Of a stretch of DNA of 35,824 nt, positions 8,771 to 17,213 are shown piece after piece. The position numbers and the translations under genes were made by a program. Below the pieces are notes generated by a model, which saw nothing but the letters and a program-made list of their open reading frames with translations, did no database searches and was not told the origin of the DNA. Each line of letters starts with the position of its first letter. Positions within the stretch are counted from its first letter, which is position 1. The stretch comes from an uncultured Hungatella sp. (lineage in GTDB: Bacteria; Bacillota; Clostridia; Lachnospirales; Lachnospiraceae): assembly GCA_910579515.1 (NCBI GenBank), contig CAJTUV010000021.1, positions 1 through 35,824 of the forward strand. Reading direction: 5' to 3'.

Positions 8771-8800
8771 AATTACATCAAAGAAAGGATATTATCACTT

Positions 8801-9295
8801 ATGAACGATTCCTATGCAGAGTGGCTGGTAAAAAAGAAAGCCCCAGCCTACACCTATTTTATCAAAGGAGCGCTTATTTTCTTTTGCATCATTGCTCTCC
8901 TTGCGGCTCTGATTCTGCCGTTTGGCATTATTATTCTGGCCATTGTAGGAGCGATTACGTACTATGCGTTTCAGCGTTTGAGCATAGAATTTGAGTACCT
9001 GGTTGTCAATGATCAGCTGACCATTGACAAGGTTATGGGAAAGGCCAAGAGAAAGAAAGCCTGGGAAGGCACCATGGCTGAGATTCAGATTGTGGCTCCT
9101 GTGGATTCCTATATGATAAAAGACTATGAAAAGCAGGGGATGAAGATTTTAGATTTTTCTTCCCACACCCCCCATGCCAGAGTGTACGCCATTATCAACC
9201 AGGCAGGCAGCACCACAGAGAAGATTCTGTTTGAGCCCAATGATAAAATCCTTTCCATCATGAGACAAAAAGGGCCAAGAAAAGTGATTCAGTAA
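8801..9295 (+). CDS. DUF6106-like membrane protein
   Basis: A 164-residue protein. Two hydrophobic helices (about 20-40 and 41-58) are joined by a short turn, and a cytoplasmic-type domain follows (about 62-164) with charged and beta-rich segments (FEYLVVNDQLTIDKVMGKAKRK). The pattern resembles a family of small Lachnospiraceae proteins (DUF6106) of unknown function; I assign this from memory of the family. I start at ATG 8801 with AAAGAAAGGAT upstream; longer readings would begin inside the groEL terminator. Its own promoter is not obvious, so some readthrough from groEL is possible. guaB with its own promoter follows. Confidence 0.65.
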   Translation: MNDSYAEWLVKKKAPAYTYFIKGALIFFCIIALLAALILPFGIIILAIVGAITYYAFQRLSIEFEYLVVNDQLTIDKVMGKAKRKKAWEGTMAEIQIVAPVDSYMIKDYEKQGMKILDFSSHTPHARVYAIINQAGSTTEKILFEPNDKILSIMRQKGPRKVIQ

Positions 9296-9301
9296 AACCG
9301 T

Positions 9302-9330
9302 TTGACAACCTTATAAAAATCTGTTAGACT
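9302..9330 (+). promoter_or_regulatory. Predicted sigma-A promoter of guaB
   Basis: TTGACA (9302-9307), 17-bp spacer, TAGACT (9325-9330), directly after the DUF6106-like gene. No purine riboswitch or PurR box was recognised in the 84-bp gap. Confidence 0.65.
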
Positions 9331-9379
9331 ATGTTACTAAATAATATAGAAACTACACACAGAAAGAGAGGAAATTCCA

Positions 9380-10834
9380 ATGGGTACAATCATCAGTGAA
9401 GGCATTACTTTTGACGACGTTCTTCTGGTCCCATCTTATTCAGAAGTCATTCCCAATCAGGTAGATTTAACCACGTATCTGACAAAGAAGATCAAGTTAA
9501 ACATTCCTTTAATGAGTGCTGGTATGGATACGGTTACGGAGCACCGGATGGCGATTGCCATGGCCAGACAAGGCGGCATCGGTATTATCCACAAGAACAT
9601 GTCGATTAAAGCCCAGGCAGAAGAGGTTGATAAAGTAAAACGTTCCGAAAATGGTGTGATTACGGACCCATTTTACCTTTCCCCAGAACATACATTAAAA
9701 GATGCAGACGAGCTGATGGCAAAGTTCAGAATTTCCGGAGTTCCGATTACAGAAGGACGGAAGCTGGTTGGCATCATTACAAACAGAGATTTGAAGTTTG
9801 AGGAGGATTTCAGCAAGAAGATTAAAGAGTGTATGACCTCCGAGAATTTGGTGACCGCTAAGGAAGGCATCACCATGATGGAAGCAAAAAAGATTTTAGC
9901 AAAGGCCAGAGTGGAGAAGCTGCCCATTGTGGATGATGATTTTAACTTAAAAGGGCTTATCACGATTAAAGATATTGAAAAGCAGATTCGTTATCCAAAT
10001 TCTGCAAAGGATGCTCAGGGCAGACTGTTGTGCGGCGCAGGCGTAGGCATTACGGCAAATGTTTTAGAGCGGGTAGAGGCTCTGGTGAAAGCTCATGTGG
10101 ATGTGGTGGTTTTGGACTCTGCTCACGGCCATTCTGCCAATGTGGTTCACTGTGTGAAGATGATCAAGGAGGCGTTTCCTGATCTTCAGGTTGTGGCCGG
10201 AAATGTGGCTACAGGAGAAGCTGCCAGAGATCTGATTGAAGCGGGAGCGGACTGCGTAAAGGTGGGAATCGGACCCGGCTCTATCTGTACGACCAGGGTG
10301 GTTGCTGGTATCGGCGTTCCTCAGATTTCCGCTATTATGGACTGTTATTCAGTGGCAAAGGAATATGGAATTCCGATTATTGCAGACGGCGGTATCAAGT
10401 ATTCCGGCGATATTACAAAGGCTATCGCAGCCGGCGGAAGCGTCTGTATGATGGGAAGCATGTTTGCCGGATGTGATGAAAGCCCGGGAACGTTTGAGCT
10501 TTACCAGGGAAGAAAGTATAAGGTATACCGAGGCATGGGTTCCATTGCCGCTATGGAGAATGGAAGCAAGGACCGCTATTTCCAGTCTGATGCCAAGAAG
10601 CTGGTGCCAGAAGGAGTAGAGGGAAGAGTAGCTTATAAAGGCCTGGTGGAGGACACAGTGTTCCAGATGCTGGGAGGTTTAAGAGCCGGTATGGGATATT
10701 GTGGGGCAAAGGATATCAAGACTCTTCAGGAGACAGGAAAGTTTGTAAAGATTTCTGCAGCTTCCTTGAAAGAGAGCCATCCACATGATATTCATATCAC
10801 CAAAGAAGCGCCGAATTATTCGGTGGATGAATAA
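9380..10834 (+). CDS. guaB: Inosine-5'-monophosphate dehydrogenase
   Basis: It oxidises IMP to XMP with NAD+, the committed step of GMP synthesis. The 484-residue protein is a TIM barrel interrupted by two CBS domains (about residues 95-205) that sense purine nucleotides. The N-terminal FDDVLLVPSYSEV, the DSAHGHS segment (246-252) and the catalytic loop GIGPGSICTTR with Cys303 are intact, as are the GGIKYSGD and GMGSIAAM phosphate-binding segments. GAGAGGAAA precedes ATG 9380. It appears to be a single-gene unit with promoter 9302-9330 and terminator 10838-10895. Confidence 0.97.
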   Translation: MGTIISEGITFDDVLLVPSYSEVIPNQVDLTTYLTKKIKLNIPLMSAGMDTVTEHRMAIAMARQGGIGIIHKNMSIKAQAEEVDKVKRSENGVITDPFYLSPEHTLKDADELMAKFRISGVPITEGRKLVGIITNRDLKFEEDFSKKIKECMTSENLVTAKEGITMMEAKKILAKARVEKLPIVDDDFNLKGLITIKDIEKQIRYPNSAKDAQGRLLCGAGVGITANVLERVEALVKAHVDVVVLDSAHGHSANVVHCVKMIKEAFPDLQVVAGNVATGEAARDLIEAGADCVKVGIGPGSICTTRVVAGIGVPQISAIMDCYSVAKEYGIPIIADGGIKYSGDITKAIAAGGSVCMMGSMFAGCDESPGTFELYQGRKYKVYRGMGSIAAMENGSKDRYFQSDAKKLVPEGVEGRVAYKGLVEDTVFQMLGGLRAGMGYCGAKDIKTLQETGKFVKISAASLKESHPHDIHITKEAPNYSVDE

Positions 10835-10837
10835 AGA

Positions 10838-10895
10838 AAAGCGTCAAATTTTCTATCGTCAGGCAGTAGAGGATAGAAAGATTTGGCGCTTTTTT
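10838..10895 (+). terminator. guaB intrinsic terminator
   Basis: AAAGCG-T-CAAAT plus TCTATC (10838-10857) pairs with GATAGA and ATTTGGCGCTTTT (10872-10893). The stem is interrupted by small mismatches and followed by a T-run (10890-10895). Confidence 0.75.
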
Positions 10896-10909
10896 GATGC
10901 AAAATCCAT

Positions 10910-10937
10910 TTGCGAACAGAATAAAATATGCTATACT
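10910..10937 (+). promoter_or_regulatory. Predicted promoter of the sugar isomerase gene
   Basis: TTGCGA (10910-10915), 16-bp spacer, TATACT (10932-10937), placed 33 bp before the start codon. Confidence 0.5.
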
Positions 10938-10969
10938 GATAAGCAGAAAACAAGGAGGAGGACGTTGTA

Positions 10970-11809
10970 ATGAATTACGGTATGCGCTGCCATGATATTT
11001 GCCCCAAGTCAGAGATTGACACAGTGTTTGAGGCGGTTCGGAATCTGGAGGTGAATCAGATTCAGCTGGCGCTGGCAAAATCCATTGATGGTTTTGATTT
11101 CAGCTATGGGCATTATTCTCCTGGATTTGGGCGGATGATAAGGCAAAAGCTGGATGAAAAACAGATCCATGTGGCGGTTTTGGGCTGTTACATTAATCCC
11201 ACAAACCCAGATGAGAAAGAGCGGCAGAAGGCAGTTTCAAGTTTTATTGAACATTTGAAATATGCCAAAATGATTGGAGCCGATATGGTTGGAACAGAGA
11301 CTGGACGGTATGACTCCCAGTTTCAGGTGGTTCCTTATACGTATACAGAGGGATGTTATCAGCTTTTATTAAAAAGTATGAGGGAGATTGTGTCTGCGGC
11401 AGAGAAGCTGGGGGTGATCGTGGGGATAGAAGCGGTTCATGACCATACCTTATATTGTCCTGAGATGATGCGCCGGTTCCTGGAAGATATGGATTCTCCG
11501 AATGTGGAAGCTATTTTGGACCCTGTGAATCTTATTAGCGCAGAGAACTATCAGAATCAGGACGAAGTGATAGAGAAGGCTTTTAGGCTTTATGGAGATA
11601 AAATCAGCGTTATTCACATGAAAGATTTCACTATAAAAGAAGGGCAGCCTCAATTTGCACACATTGGGGAAGGCATGTTCCATTATGAGACTCTGCTTCG
11701 GAATTTGAAGAGAGAAAAGCCATATATTACCATGCTTTTAGAAGAATCGAATCCTGAAAGATACCACAGTGACGTAAAACATTTACAAAAAATTTATGAG
11801 CGTGTATAG
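10970..11809 (+). CDS. Sugar phosphate isomerase/epimerase family protein (TIM barrel)
   Basis: A 279-residue protein of the xylose isomerase-like/AP endonuclease 2 superfamily. Candidate metal ligands fall in the usual order: E154 (VGIEAVHDHT), D184 (ILDPVNL), H216 (VIHMKDF) and E258 (MLLEES). Family members isomerise or epimerise keto-sugars or inositol derivatives, and the substrate cannot be read from the sequence. AAGGAGGAGG (10952-10961) lies 8 nt before ATG 10970. An acyltransferase gene begins 32 bp downstream with a modest ribosome binding site and no terminator between, so the two are probably co-transcribed; a functional link is unproven. Confidence 0.82.
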   Translation: MNYGMRCHDICPKSEIDTVFEAVRNLEVNQIQLALAKSIDGFDFSYGHYSPGFGRMIRQKLDEKQIHVAVLGCYINPTNPDEKERQKAVSSFIEHLKYAKMIGADMVGTETGRYDSQFQVVPYTYTEGCYQLLLKSMREIVSAAEKLGVIVGIEAVHDHTLYCPEMMRRFLEDMDSPNVEAILDPVNLISAENYQNQDEVIEKAFRLYGDKISVIHMKDFTIKEGQPQFAHIGEGMFHYETLLRNLKREKPYITMLLEESNPERYHSDVKHLQKIYERV

Positions 11810-11841
11810 ATGAGCTGATAGAAGACGGGGAATAGAAGCGT

Positions 11842-12888
11842 ATGGAAGAAGGCGATTTTCGGAGGAAAATCGGATGGTTTCAATTTTGCTGCTGTGTTAT
11901 GGTGATTTGGAACCATTCAGGTAATGCAGAGCTGTTCTTGGGCAGGTTGGAACAGAGCCATCCATTGATGCATTTGCAGTACGGGATATTTCCTGCAATC
12001 ATCCGCGTAAGCATTCCCTGCTTTTTTATGGTGTCTGGATATCAGTTTTTCCGCGGCTTTACCATGAAGAAGCTGGGGGGAAAATGGAAGAGAAGAGTGA
12101 AAACTTTGCTGATTCCTTATCTGACATGGAATTTCCTTTATTATATTGGATATCAGGCTGCCAACCAGATTTTTTTTCTAAAGGAGATTGTGAATAAGCC
12201 TCATATCGGATTTTCCCTGACAGAGATCATACAATCCGTGGTGTTTTACCGCTACCATCCTCTGTTTTGGTTCATGTACCAGCTCATTCTTCTGGTGATT
12301 CTGGCGCCGGTTTTTTACCTTGTTTTGAGACAGATATGGAGCGGGCTCCTTCTATTAATGTGTCTTCTGGCAGGCGTTTTTTATATGCCCTTTTCTCAGC
12401 CTCTGAATCTGGATGCGGCCTTTTACTATCTTTTTGCAGGCTTTTGTGCTCTTCATGGACAAAAGGCTGTAGAAGCAACGTGGACGTTCCAAAGAGGGGC
12501 ATTGGGGATTGTGTTTCTGGTATTTGGGATTCAGATAAGCCGTCTGTATTATAAGATGGCGTTTATTCCAGCTATTGTGCTCTATCACGTTTTAGCTGTC
12601 ATGGGTCTTTGGCTTCTGATCAATGCAGACTGGCTGAAAATCTGGAAGCCCTGGATGGGATATACCTTTTTTATCTATGCCTTCCACTTTATACCAGTCC
12701 GCTTTCTTAATAAAACCATGGCTCTCTGGTTTGAGGGCAGTCAGGCCATGGCTTTGTTTTTATACCTGATCATGCCGGTTTTTGCGATAGCCGTCTGCTG
12801 CCTGACTGCAAAACTCCTTTGGCCCTTCCCTAAAGTGTGGAGTGTTTTAAGCGGCGGAAAGAAGGCTTACCTGGAAGAAAAGCCTTAA
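11842..12888 (+). CDS. Acyltransferase 3-family integral membrane protein
   Basis: A 348-residue polytopic protein with about ten hydrophobic segments. The early block MVSGYQFFRGF and the RRVKTLLIPYLTWNFLYY segment (about 85-105) are typical of the acyltransferase 3 family, which O-acylates surface polysaccharides, peptidoglycan or lipids at the membrane. The usual catalytic histidine near the N-terminus is present in IWNHSG. The acceptor is unknown. GGGGAA precedes ATG 11842. Its stop codon overlaps that of the convergent SpoVAF-like gene by 4 bp, leaving no room for a terminator between them. Confidence 0.82.
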   Translation: MEEGDFRRKIGWFQFCCCVMVIWNHSGNAELFLGRLEQSHPLMHLQYGIFPAIIRVSIPCFFMVSGYQFFRGFTMKKLGGKWKRRVKTLLIPYLTWNFLYYIGYQAANQIFFLKEIVNKPHIGFSLTEIIQSVVFYRYHPLFWFMYQLILLVILAPVFYLVLRQIWSGLLLLMCLLAGVFYMPFSQPLNLDAAFYYLFAGFCALHGQKAVEATWTFQRGALGIVFLVFGIQISRLYYKMAFIPAIVLYHVLAVMGLWLLINADWLKIWKPWMGYTFFIYAFHFIPVRFLNKTMALWFEGSQAMALFLYLIMPVFAIAVCCLTAKLLWPFPKVWSVLSGGKKAYLEEKP

Positions 12889-14306
12889 AGTCCTCCTTCT
12901 TTCTCTGTAAAGGGGAGTCTTCCCCGCAAAAAACGTTTTTTAAGCTCTGACCAGTGGAATGGAATCAGCGGGTAAATATAGCTTTTTCCTGCAATGGTTT
13001 TGTTGAAGACAATGGCGCATATAGACAAAATAACGCCGGCGGCATACCCCCATCCGTTAAATATGGCAGTCAAAAGAAGAATCAGCATACGCATAAACTT
13101 AATGGCGTATCCTAACTCAAAGCTGGCTTGGGAGTAATTGGCTATGGTGACAAATGCCATATAGAGCATAGTCTCAGAGTTAAACCAGCCGGATTTTACC
13201 GAATACTCTCCTAAAACGATACCTGCGATGACGCTCAAAGGGGTGGTCAGCATGCTTGGAGTGTTGATTGCCGCCAGTCTCAGGCCGTCGATGGCAAATT
13301 CCAGAATAAACAGCTGAAAAACCAAAGGGACGAACGGCGTCTCAGACAGAAGAATAAATTCCAGCCAGGGCGGAAGAAGGCGGGGATTCTGCATGAGAAG
13401 AAGCCAGGTAGGGGTTAAAAACAGAGCCAGAAAGGAGATGCCCATTCTGGACAGCCGTAAGTAGGTTCCTGTGATTGGCGGAAAATAGTAGTCGTCAGCT
13501 TCCTCTATGATGTCAAAAACAGAGGAGGGAAGAATCATGGCAGCAGGGGAGTTATCTACCAAGATAATGATATTCCCTTCCAGAATGGAGGCGGCCGCTG
13601 TGTCAGGACGCTCTGAAAATTTAAATTTTGGGAAGGGATTGTACCATTTATGAGGATAAAGGCACTCAGCCAGACTTTCCTGGTTCATGGTCAGGGCATC
13701 CACATGAAGTTTTTGAATCCGTTTCTTAATTCTGTCTAACATCTGGGTGTCAACCCTGCCCTTCATATAACAGACGGCAATGTCTGTGTGAGAGCTTTCT
13801 CCGGCTGTCAAAATTTCCATTGTCAGTTTAGGGTCCCGAATCCTTCTTCGAATCAAAGCTGTATTGAAAATCAGGGTTTCTACGAATCCGTCTCTGGAAC
13901 CTCGCATGACCTTGTCTTTTTCTGGCTCCGATACGCCTCTGGAAGGGTAGGTGCGGCAGTCGATGGTGAGACAGCGGTCATATCCGTCTATGAAAATACA
14001 GCAGATTCCTGTAAGTAACTGGACAATCACATCCTCTTCTTTATCCAATAACCCCACTTCGCCGTAAGGAAAGTACTGCTTGGAAAAGTCGTGGACTTCT
14101 TTCGGCATGGCCTCCGGCTTTATGGACTCCCAGACCTGCATGATTTTCAAAAGAACTTCATCCTTTGTGAAGCCGTCCACAAAATACAGGCATGCATCTC
14201 GTCCGCCGACCTTTGCCACGCGGTAAACCACGTCAAAATTAGAGGCCACGTCCAGCTTTTCATTAAAATACGCCATATTTTCTTGAAGATGGGTGGAAAA
14301 TTTCAT
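12885..14306 (-). CDS. GerA-family spore germination protein, SpoVAF-like
   Basis: A 473-residue membrane protein. The N-terminal half (1-about 290) is soluble and the C-terminal half has four to five membrane segments. The core LRLAAINTPSMLTTPLSVI and the following GEYSVKSGWFNSETMLY resemble SpoVAF more than GerAA, in which this region reads quite differently. SpoVAF proteins belong to the spore inner membrane and act with the SpoVA channel or germinant receptors in germination. AAAGGAGAA lies just upstream of the ATG. No other spoVA or ger gene is nearby, so it is an orphan copy. A forespore promoter (sigma-G or sigma-F) is expected, but I could not identify one convincingly. Length is close to SpoVAF. 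Confidence 0.85.
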   Translation of the reverse strand: MKFSTHLQENMAYFNEKLDVASNFDVVYRVAKVGGRDACLYFVDGFTKDEVLLKIMQVWESIKPEAMPKEVHDFSKQYFPYGEVGLLDKEEDVIVQLLTGICCIFIDGYDRCLTIDCRTYPSRGVSEPEKDKVMRGSRDGFVETLIFNTALIRRRIRDPKLTMEILTAGESSHTDIAVCYMKGRVDTQMLDRIKKRIQKLHVDALTMNQESLAECLYPHKWYNPFPKFKFSERPDTAAASILEGNIIILVDNSPAAMILPSSVFDIIEEADDYYFPPITGTYLRLSRMGISFLALFLTPTWLLLMQNPRLLPPWLEFILLSETPFVPLVFQLFILEFAIDGLRLAAINTPSMLTTPLSVIAGIVLGEYSVKSGWFNSETMLYMAFVTIANYSQASFELGYAIKFMRMLILLLTAIFNGWGYAAGVILSICAIVFNKTIAGKSYIYPLIPFHWSELKKRFLRGRLPFTEKEGGL

Positions 14307-14467
14307 GAGCGTTCTCCTTTATATCTGAATTTCGAGCAATTATCAAACACACTCTTATTGAAAGTATGCACAAAAACAAAAAGAAATATGTTTGGAGAAA
14401 ATTTGTCATCTAAATGCAAAAAATTTAGAGGAAAAGAGAAGAGATTGTGCAAAATGACGTAAAAAGG

Positions 14468-14496
14468 TTGACATGTCAGATAGATTGTGGTATATT
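14468..14496 (+). promoter_or_regulatory. Sigma-A-like promoter with no known gene downstream
   Basis: TTGACA (14468-14473), exactly 17 bp, TATATT (14491-14496). The -35 box sits in the 10-bp palindrome TGACATGTCA (14469-14478). Transcription would run toward pncB's 3' end on the opposite strand. Confidence 0.6.
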
Positions 14497-14536
14497 TGTT
14501 GCGTGAGAGATACAAAGGGGTGTTTGCAAGTATCTT

Positions 14537-14559
14537 TTTGACATAGGGGATGTCAAAAT
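14537..14559. repeat. Inverted repeat with 9-bp arms
   Basis: TTTTGACAT (14537-14545), 5-bp spacer AGGGG, ATGTCAAAA (14551-14559). It shares the TGACAT half-site with the palindrome at 14469-14478 some 70 bp upstream, so both could bind one regulator. Confidence 0.5.
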
Positions 14560-14592
14560 TTTACAATTATAATGTAACGACTCTTGAACGTG

Positions 14593-14640
14593 AAGAGAGG
14601 GCTGCTTTCTGTGGGGGAAAAGCGGCTCTTATTCTTTTTA
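14593..14640 (+). terminator. Terminator-like hairpin ending the candidate RNA
   Basis: AAGAG and GCTGCTTT (14593-14608) pair with AAAGCGGCTCTT (14619-14630), with a 3-nt bulge and one G-U pair. TTCTTTTT follows. Confidence 0.55.
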
Positions 14641-14661
14641 AGGAAATTTTCCCCAGAAAAG

Positions 14662-14695
14662 GGAGGAGCCGGTAACCTCCTTAGAGGCCACCGGC
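14662..14695 (-). terminator. Nested hairpin, possibly the pncB terminator
   Basis: GCCGGT (14668-14673) pairs with ACCGGC (14690-14695), enclosing CCTC (14676-14679) and GAGG (14684-14687). Read on the minus strand it is followed by a T-rich stretch, about 120 bp past the pncB stop. GGAGG (14662-14666) could alternatively pair with CCTCC (14676-14680). Confidence 0.35.
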
Positions 14696-14815
14696 AGATT
14701 ATGAAAAAAATCTTATCGAAATGTAAGCAGCAATAACAACTTCATCTGACATTTATAAGTATATCTCCCAAATATGAAGAAAGTTTGGCAAGGTTGTAAA
14801 AGATTTATGAATAGA

Positions 14816-16288
14816 TTATGAATGAACTTCCCCTTCAAAATGATACTGATCCAAAAGCTGATTTCTCATTTTCCACAGAGGAAGAGACAAATCCACATGG
14901 GTCAGATGAGGATATTCTAAGCGCAGAGACTCTACCCAGAGAGTGCCCAGCTCTTCCTTGCAATATTTCTGAATGTCCATCACTTTTGGAGACTCATACA
15001 CACAGACTCCGTTTAAAAATATCGGAACCATCAATTCCCGCATACGATAGCTGTTTGGGGCTAAGTGGGTCTTTTTCCAGGTTTCCACAGGGTCGAAGAG
15101 GAGAAGGGGCTCTCTGGTATCATACGTTTCTTCTACCAGACAGATTAAGTCTGCGATAATCTTGCCGGTCTCCTTATCGTAAATTCTCTGTATCGTCTTG
15201 TTTCCTGGATTGGTGATTTTCTCCGCATTTTCTGATACCTTAATTTTGGGAATAAAGGTATTTGTGGCATTATCCTTGATGGCAGCCAGCTTATAGACTC
15301 CGCCAAAGGAGGGGCAGTCCTTGGAAGTGATTAAATTGGTGCCTACCCCCCAGGAATTGATGGCCGCGCCCTGAAGCTTTAAACTGCTGATTAAGTTTTC
15401 ATCCAGGTCATTGGAGGCGGAGATGACGGCGTCAGAAAATCCGGCCTCCACCAGCATTTCCTTGGCCTTTTTAGACAGATAGGCCAGATCGCCGCTGTCT
15501 AAGCGGATGCCGTAGAAGGTAAGGGGGATTTTCGCTTCTCGCATCTCTGTAAACACCTTGATGGCATTGGGGACTCCGGACTTTAGCGTGTCATAAGTAT
15601 CTACCAGCAGAATACAGGCAGTGGGATAAAGCTTTGCATAAGCCCGAAATGCGGTCAGCTCGTCAGGGAAACTCATGATCCAGCTGTGAGCATGGGTCCC
15701 CTTTACAGGCACATCAAACATCTGACCGGCCAGTACATTGGAGGTGCCGATACATCCGGCAATCATGGCAGCCCTGGCTCCGTAGATGCCTGCGTCCGGC
15801 CCCTGTGCTCTTCGAAGACCAAACTCCATAATTCCGTCGCCCTGGGCGGCATAGACTACCCGGGCGGTTTTTGTGGCGATTAAACTCTGATGATTGATGA
15901 TATTTAACAGAGCCGTCTCAATGAGCTGTGCTTCCATGATAGGCGCAATCACCTTTACCAAAGGCTCTCTTGGAAATACGACGGTGCCTTCAGGAATAGC
16001 ATAGATGTCTCCTGAAAAATGAAACTGCCGCAGATATTCCAGAAAATCCTCTCCGAACAGTCCAGTGGAACGGAGATATGCCACATCCTCCTCATCAAAA
16101 TGCAGATTTTTAATATACTCAATCACCTGCTCCAGCCCAGCACAAATGGAATATCCATTGTTGTTAGGATTGTTTCGGTAGAAGGCATCGAAAATAACGG
16201 TTTCGTTTGCCTCTTTCTCTTTAAAATACCCTTGCATCATAGTCAGTTCATAAAGATCTGTTAATAATGTCAAATTTCGACAAGCCAT
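14816..16288 (-). CDS. pncB: Nicotinate phosphoribosyltransferase
   Basis: It converts nicotinate and PRPP to nicotinate mononucleotide, the entry step of NAD salvage. The 490-residue protein begins with the typical LLTDLYELTMMQGYF and has IMEFGLRRAQGPD (153-165), the conserved histidine segment GTHAHSW (197-203) and the YGIRLDSGDL phosphate-site region. Length matches bacterial enzymes of this subgroup. AAGGAGAG lies just before the ATG, with a promoter at 16335-16362. It is a single-gene unit between the ABC operon upstream and the structured intergenic region downstream. It has no linked NAD gene in the window. Confidence 0.95.
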   Translation of the reverse strand: MACRNLTLLTDLYELTMMQGYFKEKEANETVIFDAFYRNNPNNNGYSICAGLEQVIEYIKNLHFDEEDVAYLRSTGLFGEDFLEYLRQFHFSGDIYAIPEGTVVFPREPLVKVIAPIMEAQLIETALLNIINHQSLIATKTARVVYAAQGDGIMEFGLRRAQGPDAGIYGARAAMIAGCIGTSNVLAGQMFDVPVKGTHAHSWIMSFPDELTAFRAYAKLYPTACILLVDTYDTLKSGVPNAIKVFTEMREAKIPLTFYGIRLDSGDLAYLSKKAKEMLVEAGFSDAVISASNDLDENLISSLKLQGAAINSWGVGTNLITSKDCPSFGGVYKLAAIKDNATNTFIPKIKVSENAEKITNPGNKTIQRIYDKETGKIIADLICLVEETYDTREPLLLFDPVETWKKTHLAPNSYRMRELMVPIFLNGVCVYESPKVMDIQKYCKEELGTLWVESLRLEYPHLTHVDLSLPLWKMRNQLLDQYHFEGEVHS

Positions 16289-16334
16289 ATTGATTCTCTC
16301 CTTTTTGTACCTTACGTCTTTTTAACTTGGAGAA

Positions 16335-16362
16335 AGTATAGCACAGTTTGGGAAAAATACAA
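16335..16362 (-). promoter_or_regulatory. Predicted pncB promoter
   Basis: On the minus strand, TTGTAT (16357-16362), 16-bp spacer, TATACT (16335-16340). Confidence 0.55.
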
Positions 16363-16365
16363 ATA

Positions 16366-16383
16366 GATTGATAAAAATCTAAC
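16366..16383 (-). terminator. Weak hairpin after the ABC exporter operon
   Basis: On the minus strand TAGATT and AATCTA form a 6-bp stem with a 6-nt loop, followed by a T-rich stretch. It lies 28 bp past the last permease stop and touches the pncB promoter. Confidence 0.35.
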
Positions 16384-16410
16384 AATCCAGGCAGCCAAAA
16401 AGAATGGCAG

Positions 16411-17208
16411 TTAAGATCCGCTGGACTGATAATGCCTCACTCCAAATTTCCAAAACAGGAAAGCGGGTATCAGAAACCACAATGCTCCCAAAGGCAGAAC
16501 CATGTAGAAAACGGACTGCCGTTTGTCCAGAAGATATAAAAGGGGATAATATTGTATCCACGCATAGGGAATCACGAAGATGGTAAACAACAAAAGTTTT
16601 TCTCCGTAAACTCCAAGCGGATACTTACCAAATTCCCTGGCTCCGTCTGTAAGCACGTTCATAAATTCCAGGCCCTCCAGAGTAAAAAAGCAGAAAGCCG
16701 CGTAGATGAGAAATAAGCCGCTAAAGACGGCCATGCCGCCTATCAGCATGAAAATCACAGTCAGTATTTTGGAAAAAGTCCATGTCACGCCGCTTTCTCC
16801 GATGCCATAGACAAACATGACGACCGCCTGGAACATTCTTCCAATTCTGGTCAGCTCAAATTTGCTTCCAAGAACCTGGAGAATTTCTCCTTGGGGGCGG
16901 ACTAATATTCGGTCAAATTCTCCTCTGCGCACCATGCCGGAAAAGGCATCAAAGCCTCTGGCAAACATTTCCGCCAGCGAAAATTCCATTAATACAAGGG
17001 AATAGCACAACAGCACCTGCCTGTAAGTAAAATCTTCCACCTGAGAAAATCTCTGAAACATGAAAAAAATCCCTAAAAACACATTGAAGGATACAAGAAA
17101 CTGCCCTGTCATGGATAAAAAGAAGGAAGTTTTATACTGCATCATACTTCGGAGATTAATAGAAATATAGCGGCAATAAAGTTTTATAGAGCAGCCAATT
17201 CGTTTCAT
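16411..17208 (-). CDS. ABC-2 type transporter permease (DUF990/COG3694-like), second subunit
   Basis: A 265-residue membrane protein with about six hydrophobic helices. The segment AGGFDAF-like FARGFDAFSGMVRRGEFDRILVRP is typical of the paired permeases that accompany COG4586-type ATPases. These exporters are widespread in Firmicutes, and their substrate is unknown. I start at 17208 because GGAGGG lies 8 nt upstream; a longer in-frame reading to 17292 would overlap the preceding gene by about 80 bp and adds non-hydrophobic sequence. Only 5 bp separate it from the first permease. It is the last gene of the operon. Confidence 0.82.
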   Translation of the reverse strand: MKRIGCSIKLYCRYISINLRSMMQYKTSFFLSMTGQFLVSFNVFLGIFFMFQRFSQVEDFTYRQVLLCYSLVLMEFSLAEMFARGFDAFSGMVRRGEFDRILVRPQGEILQVLGSKFELTRIGRMFQAVVMFVYGIGESGVTWTFSKILTVIFMLIGGMAVFSGLFLIYAAFCFFTLEGLEFMNVLTDGAREFGKYPLGVYGEKLLLFTIFVIPYAWIQYYPLLYLLDKRQSVFYMVLPLGALWFLIPAFLFWKFGVRHYQSSGS

Positions 17209-17213
17209 TTTCT

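Larger units (their letters stand above)
14503..14640 (+). ncRNA. Candidate small structured RNA of unknown class
   Basis: The interval from the predicted start (about 14503) to the T-run at 14639 is about 137 nt. It can form an AGATAC/GTATCT hairpin followed by T5 (14508-14539), the TTTTGACAT/ATGTCAAAA hairpin (14537-14559), and a final stem ending in T5. AAGAG at 14593-14597 can pair either with CTCTT upstream (14581-14585) or downstream (14626-14630), giving mutually exclusive hairpins. I could not match it to a known RNA family. No ORF with a ribosome binding site is present. Antisense or regulatory functions are guesses. Confidence 0.35.
14307..14815. other. 509-bp intergenic region rich in promoter and hairpin signals
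   Basis: No protein gene is supported. It contains a good plus-strand promoter (14468-14496), a 9-bp-arm inverted repeat (14537-14559), a terminator-like hairpin (14593-14639) and a nested hairpin (14668-14695). A 12-codon reading frame at 14701-14736 has no ribosome binding site. From 14740 to 14815 I see nothing beyond AT-rich sequence. Confidence 0.6.

Noticed and set aside
14701..14736. Small ORF of 11 residues (MKKILSKCKQQ)
   Set aside because: No Shine-Dalgarno sequence precedes it, and short frames like this are expected by chance.
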